Positions 50,804 through 63,011 of a stretch of DNA of 64,000 bases are shown here, piece by piece; position 1 is the first letter of the stretch, and each line of letters starts with the position of its first letter. The translations under genes were made by a program, and so were the position numbers. Below the pieces are notes generated by a model. It was not told where the DNA came from. It made no database searches and worked only from the letters and a program-made list of their open reading frames with translations. Source of the DNA: Nannobrachium achirus (taxonomy: Eukaryota; Chordata; Actinopteri; Myctophiformes; Myctophidae); contig OY997644.1 in the NCBI GenBank assembly GCA_963921795.1, positions 4,181,522 through 4,245,521 of the forward strand, given 5' to 3'.

Positions 50804-51871
50804 ACAAATGCTTGCAATGGATTCAGCATCATGACAAACCCCTAGTTAGACCCCTCACATCCTACTTAAAGCAAATTTATTTTCTGGGTATTTTCCTCCT
50901 GTATAGAAAGTCGATGGGAGCCCAACTTGATTTGGCCACTGTGGGTATATTTGCAGTGAGCAGATTATGGTAGACTTTTTATCCTGGCTAGTAGACCTAA
51001 TTTCCTGTCAGAATCAGTTGAGAAACTAAATAACACAATGTTTTCCAACCTCAGCTTTATTTTTACTGGACTATTTCTACTGATACATCAACTTAATCAT
51101 AACAAAAGGTTCATAAATAATCATGCTTCTTACTCAGTGCCAATGTTACTCAACTGCTCAACCATTACATAAATTGTATAAAAAAGTAAAACCACCACCT
51201 TGTGTTGTGCCATTATGATCACAACAGCTATTATATTCCAGATCATGAAGCTCACCTTGGGACTTCATTTTCCTCTTCTCAGGGGGTGAAGCCTCACAGT
51301 CATCACCAGAACAACACAACAATGTAGGTGAGAGAGAAAATCAGCTGGCAGAAGATGGTGTTTGTCTTTCGGTCTGTTTATAGCTTGTCTGGATTTGTTA
51401 ATATGTTAGTCTTCAAACTGCATATCAGACGGTAGTGGCAAGAGTATAACTAAACAAACTCAAGTGCAGACAGAGGGCTATGGGCCAAGAGACCCGGAAC
51501 AAACAAGGTCAAGCCGAGCACCTCAATCATTTCCTTGAAGGTCGGATGTTATTGCCAGTTTCAGAAGTGAAATAACAAGTCACATTCATGAAGATATTAT
51601 GCAGAAGACATCATCCACTCTATTTTGAGTCGGCTTAAGTAAGTTGCAAGAAGCGCACAACCTAAACATTTTCGAATTCACAAAGCAATGGTTGTGATTG
51701 TGAACGGCGATATTAGTATACAGTAACAAGTGAATCCCTACATTCCAATGCAAGGGGAACTGGCTTAGAAAGGTAGTTTCAAGATTGAAAGTTACTGATC
51801 ATTCATATCAGTGAAGTGCAGTGGAATGTTGGTGTGGCTCCACCAGACTGCTATCCAACCACATCCGATAT

Positions 51872-52150
51872 ATATCGTCACTGTCGGGCAGAAACCTCGT
51901 ATCTCCAAGTTTCAAGTTTGTACGTTTTTTCACCAAGTAAAGCCCTGCTTCATCATACAAGGCTGTCGCACAAAAGTAGTGAAAACAGCAGATCTACAAG
52001 CACACAACGCCTCGCGTTGCGAGGCGTTGTGTGCGAGGCGTTGTGTGCTTGTAGATCTGCTGTTTTCACTAGTGTAGTTCATTTTTAAAATGATAAATAC
52101 AAAACGAACGGTCTTGGATATACAAGGTTTCCACCCGACAACGACGATAT
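51872..52150. mobile_element. Free-standing fold-back module with palindrome core
   Basis: Inverted ends (ATATCGTCACTGTCGGG and CCCGACAACGACGATAT) surround a complete core at 51978-52070. The same module lies inside two unrelated hAT families (17428-17684, 24264-24484 and 56492-56753), but here no hAT ends flank it, so it may be mobile by itself. Confidence 0.6.
51978..52070. repeat. Palindrome core, loop duplicated
   Basis: GAGGCGTTGTGTGC occurs twice on the right arm and once on the left. Confidence 0.8.
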
Positions 52151-52831
52151 TGTATATTCGAAACAAAATATATTACAAGAAAGAAGTAAAGTTTATAATA
52201 CAAGTGTAAGTAAGTAGCCATGAGAACTAGTGGTTCTGGAGTAATGTGGCTTAAATTGGGAACAATGCAAGTTGGGGGATGCATGCCCCTCCCGGATACC
52301 AGGGGCGCAGCCAGATACCATAGGCCCACCCAAGCCCACCCATGTAGAAAGCTGGCCCACCCATCAATCTTGGCCAAAAAAATATGTCTTTCTTTCATTA
52401 AATAAACATTTCTTTTTGTGTGTGTGTGTGTGCATCGTCTTGCTTGTGTGATCATCGTCTTGCTTAATAAGAATGATGCATCTTTTACACTAGCAGCAGT
52501 TGGCTACTGTAGTGTGTGTTTGGAGGGGGAGTGTTAGTTTATATTTGGAAAAGTGTTGTTGGGATGAAGTGCAGCTGGGAACTCAATGCTTTGTATCAGC
52601 CTATTCATTATTGTTCATTGCTACTGCCGCCCGCACCCGTTTTAATCCCCAAAAACCCTAATAATTTGCAAAAAAAATGTATAAAAAAGAAAAGTAAAAA
52701 AAATCGCGCTATGCCCACCCTGAAGTTGCCAGGCCCAGCCTATTTCTTGTTCTGGCTCGCCACTGGCGGATACCCGCTGTACCCGTTGTCAGACTACTTG
52801 TTGTACCCGTTGTTAACTTGTTAGAGTACCC

Positions 52832-52855
52832 AGTCCTAACCCTAACCCTAACCCA
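52832..52855 (+). repeat. Short interstitial telomere-type repeat
   Basis: TCCTAACCCTAACCCTAACC, three to four CCCTAA units. Confidence 0.75.
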
Positions 52856-52999
52856 TTACCACAGGGTTAATGTCTCAAGAAAGATCCTGCAAAATATCAT
52901 TACCACAATAACATCAGATATTACAATCAACATGGAGTTACTGGGATCTCTGATGTCGTCAATACACTGCAGACATCATGTTGATGACAGACAAGGGCT

Positions 53000-53295
53000 A
53001 CAGTTTACAGTTTACAGTTTAGGCATTTAGCAGACGCTTTTAATCCAAAGTGACTTACAATAAGCAGATACAACATCACAATAATAAACAAGATAATAGG
53101 TCAGTACATTAACAGCAATATAACAATGTAAATGGATATCTATCTAGAGAAAACACAATATAATCAAAGTTCTAAAGAAACCTAAAAAGACAAATGCTAA
53201 CTAGCTTCATGTATGGTCATTGATTTAACTGTAGTGCTAAGGGTTTAGGTGGAGTCTGAAAAGGTGAGTCTTCAGTCCACGGCGAAAGGTAGCGA
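53000..53295. repeat. Abundant teleost interspersed repeat
   Basis: Contains GGCATTTAGCAGACGCTTTT and AAAGTGACTTACAA, a signature I know from many fish genomes; its class is not clear to me. Confidence 0.55.
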
Positions 53296-53426
53296 GTGAA
53301 CCTACATCAGGGGTGGGCAACTTTCATGATGGCGAGGGCCACTATATTTCCACCTTCACTCCAGAGGGCCACAATGCATATTGCTACGTCCTACTTTGTC
53401 ATTCTAGTATCTTATACAAAAGAAGC

Positions 53427-53510
53427 AAAAATAGCAGATCTACAAGCTCAAAACGCATCGCGCTGCGATGCGATTGTGAGCTGATTGTGAGCTTTTAGAT
53501 CTGCTGTTTT
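53427..53510. repeat. Palindrome core, stuttered
   Basis: GCAAAAATAGCAGATCTAC left arm; the right arm contains GATTGTGAGCT twice. Confidence 0.75.
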
Positions 53511-53546
53511 CCGTGAAGAGCTTTTGTGTACAGGAAAACTAGAAAG

Positions 53547-53951
53547 TAGGGGTGGGCAATATAATCGATATGGCAATACATCATGATAGTTTATTTGCCA
53601 ATACTGTATCGATACTTCAGGCCGTAGTGTCGCAATACTTTGAGGAAAATAAAATATGTTCCCATGCATAGGAACCAATGGTAGAAGTCCGGTCCTGACA
53701 CTCCGCTGCTTCTAGATGTCGCTGTACTAGCTACTTCCCCTTCCCACGGTTCAGGGAGTGAGGTCTCTCGAGAAAATGGCTGCGAACAACGAAAACAACA
53801 ACATTAGAGCAGTGCCTTCAGCTTTTAAAGCTGATATATCGCAATAGTATCGTATCACAAAGATTCGCAATATATCGTGATACTATTGTATTGTGAACCA
53901 AGTATTGTGATACGTATTGCATCGTTAGATTCTTGCCAATATCCACCCCTA
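53547..53951. mobile_element. hAT MITE, TAGGGGTGG family, nested in another
   Basis: TAGGGGTGGGCAATA and CAATATCCACCCCTA ends, exact CTAGAAAG duplication (53539-53546, 53952-53959). The host begins at 53311 (CAGGGGTGGGCAAC). Confidence 0.85.
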
Positions 53952-54225
53952 CTAGAAAGATGCAGTTGGAAATAAGTGACACAAGTCACGGCAAACACAG
54001 CAAATATCTCTGTATCTGTCAGTCCTTGTCTCTATTTGAGCGGTGCTACCCATTCCATCCTTGTCCCTTTTATGCCCATATAGGCCTATGGAGATCCCTG
54101 ATGTCATCAATATTAAGCGCATATCTTGGAATGCCCATAAATGCAAATATTGTGTCAGTCTCATGTGGTTTATGATGTGCCATATTTGGTAAAAGTTTAA
54201 TTTCTAATTAAAGTCAATGCAGATA

Positions 54226-55096
54226 ATTAACTAGAAGCAGTGCTCTTCCGAGCACAGGTCTCCACCAGGCCAGGCGTCCTGGTGGTGCTATAATAGGCCA
54301 ATGTAAAAAGGGTGGCATGTGTTCTTCACCAATCTTAGACCTTTCATGGCGCCACCATGATGCTGATTTGAACATTTTGTAGTGTAATTTCTTCCTTGGC
54401 CTTTTGCGAATGTGCGTGCAGAATTTCATTACAATTGCACGCTGTGTTCATGATTTGAGGCATTTTGTTCGAAAGCAGATCAATCCTGCAAAGTTTGGAG
54501 GCCAATCAGGATCAAAATCAAAAATGTGTCTTACATAAGTCGGCCTCCTGGTTGCGCTATAAAAGGCTGATGTGAAAATGCAAGGAAAGGGCTTTTCCCT
54601 TGCCTCTAGGGAGTGTGCTTACAAAGTTTGAAACTGATCAGTGGAGTTATAGGTAAAACCACAAATCGGCCTCTTATAGCGCCACCATGCGGCTGATTTA
54701 AAAAAAAATTAAGTGTCATTTTTTTCATCGGCCTAGTGGAAACGTGTGTGCGCGATTTCGTGATAACTGCACTCTGCGTTTGTGATTTGAGGCATTTTGT
54801 TAAAAACGGCCCAATCCTACAAACTTTGGAAGCCAATCTTAGCCAATCAGGATGGAATATGGAAAATCAGACAGATCTGTAGGATTTTTAGACAAAATCT
54901 TTAAGAGTAGTGTACAGAAATGTGTTTTGCAAACATCGGCCTCATGGTGGCACTAGAACAGGGCCATTTGAAAAATGTGGGGCAGAGGTTCTGAATTGGC
55001 ATCCAGGGAGTGTGTGTGCTCATTTTGGCAGCGACCGGGCCAACGGCGCCGGAGATTAGCTGTTAACAAACTCGAAGGACGGATGGACGCACAGAT

Positions 55097-55127
<31 letters not shown>

Positions 55128-55198
55128 CGGACGGACGGACGGACGGACAGGGGCGAAAACATACTCTCCACCTGCCTTCGGCTGGTGGAGAGAATTAA
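54226..55198 (+). repeat. Unclassified teleost repeat, AGCGCCACCATGAGG family, copy 2
   Basis: Longer version of the element at 39.4 kb with the same start and end. Confidence 0.6.
55087..55146 (+). repeat. (GCAC)n and (GGAC)n tract closing a repeat element
   Basis: Occurs at the end of the element of 54.2-55.2 kb; a related tract lies at 39752-39800. Confidence 0.8.
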
Positions 55199-55199
55199 C

Positions 55200-56354
55200 A
55201 AATACATTTATATAAATGAAACCGTGTAGCGTATGTCTTAGCAAAATGCAAGGAATCGATTCCCGATGAAGCCGGTCGATTTGACATACCGGTAATATGG
55301 CCCAAGTGTGTGCCACCAATACTGAGGGAGGAGTAGCGAGGGTTTATCTAGGAAGGGAAAGCTGGATGGATCGATGGAATAAAGTCGGACACGTACTATA
55401 GTCTAGTTGCCTGCAGGGGCAACCACACCAAAAAGAGCAGACCAGGCAAGTACCGAGCCAAAGGTCAAGTTCAAGTATTGAGGTCTTATGTTGTTAAATG
55501 TCTGAAAACACACATTTAAAAAGAGAAAGCAGACATGCGCATCACCAGCCAAAGTCGTGCAGGTGCTGACTGAGCGACGACTAATATAAGTAAAGAAAAA
55601 TAAATAAGTGCTCACACACTGAGGGCTCCAATAAAGCCCCTTTTCCACATAAATCACAGTTAAAAGGGTCAATTAGTTTCTTACCAATAGGGGTACTTTT
55701 GTGTAATGGAAAATGTAGATATTTCTATGTGGTGCGGCGTGGTGTGGTGCTAAAGCTGCAGTCGAAAAGGGGCTTAAGACAACATAAGTGCTAAATCTAC
55801 AGTTGATTTAGTCGATACAAATGTATTTTGGCGGGCCTTGATGGCTGATATTACACATGGTTTGCATGCTGAAAACAGCCAATACAAGCTCACAGCGCGT
55901 CTGAGTTGTTTTCAGAGCGCAACACCCGAGTGCAACCAAAATGACTTTTAGTTCTACTCGATCTCTTCTCCACTATTTTTAGTCTAGTTATTTGTTGACG
56001 AAATTGTCAATATATTTAGTCTTAGTTTTAGTCATCATAGCTCTTATTTAGTTCTTATTTCGTTTTTATTTCTGTTTTTTCGCCAGTGAAAAAAAGCTAG
56101 TCGACAAACGTTTTTTTGTCATAGTTTTAAGTGGATGGAAATGAACACTGCTCAGTAGTGACTTTGTGACAGTGCAGGTGTTTGCCTGAGCGACCACCCT
56201 GCTGGGGAGATATGGGTCCTTTAACATTCTTTTAGCTCTAGCTAGCAGTGAAGTCCCCATGGTGCACTCAGCCAAGCTCAGCACCCTCTGCAGGGCTCTC
56301 TGGTCCCAGGAGGAGTCATGTGTGTGAGTGTGTGTGTGTGCGTGCATGCGTGCG
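55200..56354. other. Repeat fragments
   Basis: 55795-56150 is a shortened relative of the GACTAAAACTA hAT family; the rest is unassigned. Confidence 0.45.
55868..55916. repeat. Palindrome core, reduced
   Basis: GCTGAAAACAGCCAATACAA then GTTGTTTTCAG; GCTGAAAA arms as in the 18.4 kb host. Confidence 0.6.
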
Positions 56355-56915
56355 CAGGGACGTGCTGGCCATTGGGAAAATCGGGACAACTCCCTAACGG
56401 CCGGTTCATTCCCGGCCGGTCCAGGCCGGCCATTAGGAAAAAAATAAAAAATAAAATGTCGGCCTTCGTTCCATTTTGGGGGCTGGGCAGTAAATCGTCA
56501 CTGTCGGGCAGACACCTTGTATCTCCAATTTTCAAATTGGTAAATTTTTTCGCAAAGCCCTGCTTCATCATATAAGGCCGTCGCACAAAAGTAGGGAAAA
56601 CAGCAGATCTACAAGCACACAACGCCTCGCGGTGCGAGGCGTTGTGTGCTTGTAGATCGGCTGTTTTCACTAGTTTAAATCATTTTTAAAATGATAAATA
56701 CAAAACAAACGGTTTTGGACATACAAGGTTTCCACCCAACAACGACAAAATATAACTCATGTAATTGGCCCACTGGCTTGTCACTTGTCATGATCTGAAA
56801 TGGCAAATCTTTGAGTAGCAGCAGCGCTATAGAGAGAGATCTCTCTCTATAGCGCGCAATGAGGACCTCTCCAACTCTTTTTCCCGGGCTGAATCAGGGG
56901 CCCAGCATGTCCCTG
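56355..56915. mobile_element. hAT element, CAGGGACGTGCTGGCC family, without MULE
   Basis: Exact TGCGTGCG duplication (56347-56354, 56916-56923). It contains the fold-back module and a complete palindrome core (56593-56671). Confidence 0.87.
56593..56671. repeat. Palindrome core, complete
   Basis: 79-bp hairpin like 17507-17585 and 39013-39091. Confidence 0.85.
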
Positions 56916-57204
56916 TGCGTGCGTGTATGTGTATGTGTGTGTGTGTGTGTCTGTGTACACACAACTAACCAATAACACACTCCCCATTCTCAGAAACAAA
57001 CAGTAGGAATGCAGTCTTTCTAAGAAGGCAGGGGAACATACATACACATAGGCCTACTGTACATAGCAAGCATAGATACTGTAGCAATGAAACATGCAAT
57101 TATGATGGGTGTGCTCTGTGCTGTGTTGAGATAGTTTAGATTTTCTTTACAATCACACATAGTTGTTTGTTCTCTCTAGAGTACACACACACACACACAC
57201 ACCC

Positions 57205-57675
57205 AGACATCAGTCATATCAAAACTCGACTACTGTAACTCTTCATCACTGGCTTCACAGCATGTACACTTAAGCCTCTCCAATTGATTCAAAATGCCAC
57301 AGCACGATTGGTCTTAAACCAGCCAAGGTTTTCACATGTCTGTCCTCTTCTCCGCTCCCTCCACTGGCTCCCGGTTGCTGCCTGCACAGAATACAAAACA
57401 CTGGCCTTCAAATCCGCCAAAGGTATGGCACCTCCATACCTTCAAAGGCTGATTGAACCCTACAACCCCTCCCGTTCTCTCAGATCAGCAGCTAACACAG
57501 GGAAGCTGACAGAACCCTCGCTAGGACAACAATCCACTCGTCCTAGACTCTTCACCCTCCTGGCCCCCAAACTGTGGAACAAACTCCTCTTTGCAATTAG
57601 AACTGCAGACTCACGCCCTAGCTTCCACCATGGTTTGATGACTCACCTTTTCAGACTCCACCTTAGCCCATAGCA
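57205..57675 (+). mobile_element. L2-type LINE, 3' coding end
   Basis: The frame ending at 57673 carries LQLIQNATARL in its upstream part, then SLHWLPV, MAPPYLQRLIEPYNPSR, LFTLLAPKLWNKL and MTHLFRLH. This is the standard C-terminus of L2-like reverse transcriptase proteins. It is 5'-truncated, with one frame break near 57283. Confidence 0.85.
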
Positions 57676-58221
57676 CTTACAGCCCATAGCACTTACCGTA
57701 GCACTTGTGTGAAGCATGTTTTTAAGGAACCCCCCAAATTGGTTTTCAGACGCCCCCCTAATCTCAGAACAATCTACACAACACAATGACTAGAACTACT
57801 CAGAATTTGAGTCATTTTGTCCCATATAGACATACAGTACAATAGATTGCCACAACATGCAATAACAACAACATACATCACTGTGCATCATGATTTGTGA
57901 TGGAGTATGTGCCATGCTCCACAGACCACGTTAAACCCAGATTTTGATCTAACAAGGGACTTAAGTCATTCTCCTCCACTTGTATATTGTTGCCTAGTAT
58001 ATTTGTATGTATGATGATGATTTGAGTATCCTGTGGACCCTGACTTAAACAAGATGCTTGACTTATTCAGGTACTTGTTTTTGGTAGTCAATTGTATGGA
58101 ACATGTACTGCACTATGCAAACAGAACCAAATGGAACCAAATGGACCCTTTAGTCTACACATTGACCAATACCAGCAATGACAGTATACAAATGAAACCA
58201 AATGGACGCTTTAGTCTACAT
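57676..58221. other. Intergenic, short AAATGGAACCAAATGG repeats
   Basis: The GGAACCAAATGGACCC phrase recurs at 58134, 58200 and, inverted, at 58676 and 23320. Confidence 0.5.
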
Positions 58222-58614
58222 CAGTGGTTCTCAACCGGTGGGTCGGGACCCCCAGGGGGTTCCCCAAATTATTGTGGGGGTCCCCAGATGATTGACTTAA
58301 TGTGCAACATTGTTTTATCTCTCAGCAGTAAACAAACCAACATAAAGTTTAAGTGTATATAGAGGGTATCTATACATTTCTAACGTGTCCATTTAAGGAT
58401 TTAATACCTATGAAATAAAATGAATGTAGCCAATATTGGCCATATTGTCAAATATAAAATGCAGAAATTGTGAAAATTGCAGAGCTCACAACAACGCCTC
58501 GCAACAATAGCACTGTGTTAAAATGTAATGTCTCAACTCTCGTCAGGGTGGGGGGTCCCCAGTTAAAATATGATTATTTTGGGGGTCGCGGCCTGAAAAG
58601 GTTGAGAACCACTG
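58222..58614. mobile_element. hAT MITE, CAGTGGTTCTCAACC family, copy 4
   Basis: Ends as in the other copies, flanks GTCTACAT and GTCTAATG. Its palindrome core (58467-58508) is degenerate. Confidence 0.82.
58467..58508. repeat. Palindrome core, degenerate
   Basis: ATTGTGAAAATTGC then GAGCTCACAACAACGCC; no right arm. Confidence 0.5.
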
Positions 58615-59089
58615 GTCTAATGACCCATACCAGTAACTGACAGCTAGTATACAAATGGTACCAAATGAACCCGTTGGGGTCCATTTGGTTCCATTTGTAT
58701 ACTGTCAAAGCTGATTTTTGTGTTTGAAAAACACTGCCGTAGTGATTTCACAACGAAATCAAATGTGATTACACACCACCGTGAAAAATACGAATGCTCT
58801 GAAAACCTAATGTTATGTTATCGCCGAGTGAGACTGTTACACACCAAAACTGTTGACTTGACTTCTGAATTCTGTGACCTACCGTCGCAGAAACGCGACC
58901 GAGTATACACGCAATGAGTATTAGGAACTTTGCTCACCTGTATTGAAGACATGTTGTTATGTGGGGACTTTATCCTGGAATAAAATCCATTTAATACGAC
59001 GCACAGAGTTGATGCTTCTAGGAGGAGGACCACCGCGTCTGGCCGGCAAGGCTGTCCCTGTTCCGGTCTGGTTCCGGTCTCCCCCAAGC
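58615..59089. other. No gene seen
   Basis: Continues the AAATGGTACCAAATG repeat and then unassigned sequence. Confidence 0.4.
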
Positions 59090-59240
59090 CCCCTGTGATT
59101 GGCTGAACCGGACGTAGGGAGCGCTCGGTTGTAGTCACTTGGACCGCGCGAGGTGCACCAAAACCCAATTATCATTGCGTTTATCGTGCGCTTGCCCAGG
59201 CCTTACGGCCTGGGCATAAATATAACGATTGCACTGCCGT
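59090..59240. mobile_element. Fragment sharing the MULE-like interior
   Basis: Shares GATTGGCTGAA, GGGAGCGCTC and TTACGGCCTGGGCATAAATA with 38555-38665. Termini were not found. Confidence 0.5.
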
Positions 59241-59409
59241 GGACAGTAACTGGCTGGCGTATCTAACCATAAAACGAGCGCTCCCTTCATAGACAGCCTT
59301 GGACATCGCTCGCACTGCTGTGCCAAGGCCCCCTGGCTCCCCCTGCTGGTCAGGGGGAGGCCAGGTCAGGCCATGTGCGGCGTTCTGAAGTAATGTCTGA
59401 CCAATACGG

Positions 59410-59488
59410 AGTGCGTATTCAAAGACGCAGTGCGTATTTAAAGACGCAGTGCGTCTTTAAATACGCACTGCGTCTTTGAATACGCACT
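59410..59488. repeat. 79-bp perfect palindrome
   Basis: Two 39-bp arms (59410-59448 and 59450-59488) with one unpaired G between them. Each arm repeats the AGTGCGTATT-type and AAAGACGCA units. Confidence 0.9.
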
Positions 59489-59493
59489 GCGCG

Positions 59494-59520
59494 TTTCAAA
59501 GTGGCACTGCCACTTTGAAA
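59494..59520. repeat. 27-bp perfect palindrome
   Basis: TTTCAAAGTGGCA, C, then the complement; it follows the 79-bp palindrome directly. Confidence 0.88.
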
Positions 59521-59665
59521 AAAAAGACAATAACACCAAATTACAAAAATGTTCCTCAAAAAGACAAAGTCAATAAAAAAAAAAAAAGTCAATACATAAG
59601 ACAATAACACCAAATTACAAAAATGTTCCTCAAAAAGACAAAGTCAAAAGAAAAAAAAAAAATCA
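59520..59665 (+). repeat. Tandem duplicate, about 68-bp unit
   Basis: GACAATAACACCAAATTAC and ATGTTCCTCAAAAAGACAAA occur twice in order. Confidence 0.75.
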
Positions 59666-60953
59666 ATACATAAAAAAACAAAAACGTTCCTGGAAAAAAC
59701 AAAACTAACACCAAAATACAAACTGGTTGCTCAGAAACAATACTATACTAGTATGTCCCTAACGGGGCTCCGTACTTCAGCGATGTGTTGGGGGATTTCT
59801 CTGCTCACCCTACTGCTTCTTGGCACACGGAAAATTGGTTCCCGGCTTCCAGCAAGAAGCTCCACTGCCTGGCTTGTCCACAATGTCCAGTGGGCAAACC
59901 TTTTGCCTTCCCTTTTCAATTAAGGAGAGGTTAGAAGTTAGTTAAGACGCAACATCAAATAATATAGTATTATTTTGCACGTGCCAAAAGTATCCCTTAT
60001 TAAAGTCAAAACACCACTCATACCCCTCGGTATCAAAGCGCTCCATGAGCCGGACATACCACCACCTTCGTATCAAAGGCATGTCCCCCTAAAATGAGAC
60101 AGGTGGAAGCGGTGGGATATTTCACTACAGCGAAAACCATGCTGCATTTGCTACGCATTCGTTTTATGAAAATAAGGTTACCTCACCTCCTTAAATAGAA
60201 AGGGTGCAATTATTGCAAGGCAATGTGTGTACTGAAACAAGAGGATTAAAGAAAATGGCATTAATTCAAAGCTGGGCAGAAGCACTCTGTAGATAGTCTG
60301 GGATCACTTCACTTTTCGAGGTTTGATCCGGTCGGGAGAGGAAACCACTTTACGTCATGTTGTAGTACTCAAAGGACTACAATTTGCCGGAACTATCAAA
60401 CCGGATTCAGTTTTAACCCAAAATAATTCCCCTGCGCTCAAGGACATACTTTTAGGGGCTATCTTTTAGTTCAACTGTTAGCGACTGGCAAGACTACACT
60501 AGGCTACTCCAGCATTTTAATATAGGATTGGGGAAACAAACGTAGGGAACCAAATCAGAGCGACGCCGCTTCTTCTAGTGGTTTCCGCGCTTTAGGCGGA
60601 AACCAAACGGCCTGTAGTGAACGAACTCTGTAGATATCGCAACACGGTTGACAGCTCAAAGTAGTTAAACAATTAATGTCACATTAAAAAAACCTTTACA
60701 GCCACTGGTTCTTTGTCAGGTCTAGGTATGCAAACCTATAGACTTGCATGCCAAAAACTAACTTTTCTGAACTAAGCATATACAAGCACACCCAAAGACA
60801 TCTTACCATGAACATGAAAATCCCACAGTCGTTGCCGATGAACTGCTTGGGCAAATCCTAAAAAAAACTAAAAAAAACAAGAACCCCACCTGCCCTGTTT
60901 GATCTGTCAGATCTAAATCAGATTATAAGATTATAATCAGGGAGGGCTACAAA
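59666..60953. other. Intergenic, unassigned
   Basis: Unique-looking sequence with no convincing frames. Confidence 0.45.
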
Positions 60954-61110
60954 TTAGTCTTTAATAGTCTTTTTGAGACAAGTTTCACTCAGCACCAAGA
61001 TATCATGACGGGTCTGTTTCACCAAAAGTTTAATATAGTTCAACTTGAGACTGATATTAAAATGAATTATTCCAAGAACTTTTCTAGTCTTAAAACCAAC
61101 TTTAGTGAGT
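60954..61110 (-). mobile_element. LINE endonuclease N-terminal fragment, copy 2
   Basis: The same start as copy 1, continuing to HDILVLSETCLKKTIKD, the conserved second motif of APE endonucleases. A stop follows. Confidence 0.65.
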
Positions 61111-61401
61111 GGAGAGGCAGAGTTTGGGATAGGAAAACTGCTAGAAGACTGAGGAGATATAATGTGATTAGTGACAACAGCAGTGCGATCATTATTATGT
61201 AAGTGATGTGAAGGAATTCTATTTGATAACCTGACAGGTATTTGATGTGAGACAGAGACAGAAGGATCAGCAATAAATGTATCTGTCCACAAGGGGGCAG
61301 AGATGAGACACGAAGCGGCAGGATCCACAAAATTATAGGATTAGCAGTGGAAGGTGTCTCTCGGTGTCTGATTTGGAACATGCCGCGATACATATCATGG
61401 T

Positions 61402-62090
61402 TTATAACACATGGGTGTTATTACAGTTGATAAAGCTTTTAATTTTGTATTCCTGTCCTGTGTGTGGGTGATAAAAAAAAAAAACTTTAGTGGTTGAGGT
61501 GTTTGAGCAGTGAGTGCATCTACCACATGGGTGGATGCCACACAACTCTTCCCTCAGCCAGTTGGAGCTGGTACCTGGTGATCTATAAAGTGATGTAACC
61601 ACATAGTCTCTAATGTTCCTTCCTCTCGTAAAGCAGAACCTTGTTGGTGACATTGCTATATTTTTCAAATGAGGATCACATTTCAAAATATTCCAATGTT
61701 TGGTAATGATATTTTGGATCAAGTATTGTACTTGTTTTTTTTTTTGTTTTTTTTTTGCATGTAGAATTTCAGAGTGGGATGTGTGTTGTTAATATACTGC
61801 CTGAACTCAACCAGTTCGCCTTCTGAACCAACAAATACCATATGTCGTCAATGTATCGTTTTCAAAAAATCACCTTATTTAGGAGGGAGGAGGCAGTCCT
61901 GTTCTGAATGAACTTGGATTCCCAGTGACCCATGAATAAGTTTGCATAATTGGGTGCAAAGGTTGAACCCATGGCCATGCCATGGGTCTGGATGTAAAAC
62001 TTGTTATCAAACTTGAAATAATTTGATTTCAAAATGAAATTTGTTATACAATAGAAAGAAAGAAATACTTTTACTGTAGTAAATGTACGG
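61402..62090 (-). mobile_element. Penelope-like element fragment, copy 2
   Basis: Inverted relative of the fragment at 14.8 kb, with the same reverse transcriptase core and the CGIHPCGRC linker. It reads a little further, into YKIKSFINCNN before the nuclease. It shares flanks with copy 1, so the two derive from one composite. Confidence 0.75.
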
Positions 62091-62128
62091 TATGTACCTT
62101 GTAACGTTTGCCCCCAGCCAGGGTCCAG

Positions 62129-62331
62129 CAGCATTGCCTGGCTTTCTCTCCCATCCTCCCCAGCGAGCTGTCTGAGCTGTGCATCCGCGGCGTCAGTTAA
62201 CGTGGCAACAAGATGGACTGTCTACGACGGAGAGACGAGGTCTGTGTCATCCTGAGGGAACCCACGGCAAAACACTGCCCCCTGGAGGTGGTCCTGGAAA
62301 CTACAGGCACCAGAATCCCTCTCATAGCAGG
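62129..62331 (+). pseudogene. Decayed second copy of the unidentified exon-like sequence
   Basis: Same sequence as 14574-14784 in opposite orientation. The SELSELC segment is followed by an insertion and an in-frame TAA. Its last 25 bases (CCCTCTCATAGCAGGTAAC) are repeated just before the DIRS terminus. Confidence 0.5.
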
Positions 62332-62371
62332 TAACCAAACTACAGAATCCCTCTCATAGCAGGTAACTAAA

Positions 62372-62671
62372 CGGTAGGTTCCGAACGGAACCATTGTTTA
62401 CTTAGATATGGAAGGATGACCTCCCACTTGGGTAATGACGCCCCCTGGCGATCATTCAGAGAAACTACTTCAGCTCCCGTACTAACGTAGGTAGGAAGGG
62501 CCTGTCACTCAAACCGGAGTGACCCGCCTCCAGGCTATATAAGCCCCCGGAGGCGGAAGTAACATCCTCTTAATACCACTCTCTGCCACATTCAGTGAAA
62601 CAGAGGGGCATTACGTGGGAGGTCATCCTTCCATATCTAAGTAAACAATGGTTCCGTACGGAACCTACCGT
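62372..62671. repeat. DIRS inverted terminal repeat structure
   Basis: Arms of about 56 bp (CGGTAGGTTCCG-ACGGAACC, then TTGTTTACTTAGATATGG) face each other around a centre with TATATAAGCCCC, a promoter-like box. A further part-copy of the inner arm (AGGATGACCTCCCACTTGG) occurs at about 62690, as expected for an internal complementary region. Confidence 0.65.
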
Positions 62672-63011
62672 TTACTGTCAATATTCCAGGATGACCTCCC
62701 ACTTGGGATTCTTAAACTCCCCTCTAAGCCACAACCTACTCTCATACCCCCACACACCCCTCATACGGGTGAGCACAGCCCAAACGGGCGTGACCCATCA
62801 CCCAGAAGGTCCCAGGCCCACCGGACCTGGGTGTGAAGGCATGAGAAAATAAGGAGAGACCCTGACAGACCGAAGTCCGCCTCATTCAACTAAATGAAAA
62901 GGACAAGTCCGCCTTATAAGTAAGACACACTATATAAGGAAAACACAGGGTCCCCCCAAAATACCCCAGGTGGCTACATGCCCACCTGTGGGAGGGGAAG
63001 ATCCGACTCCT

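Larger units (their letters stand above)
49881..51871. other. Intergenic, largely unassigned
   Basis: Holds two diverged palindrome cores and the hairpin at 50672. The remainder shows no repeats or frames that I recognise. Confidence 0.45.

Noticed and set aside
51811..52455. Frames containing a TADLQAHNAS-like peptide, also at 17.5, 45.0, 53.4 and 56.5 kb
   Set aside because: This is the palindromic core translated by chance in several places; it is not a protein family.
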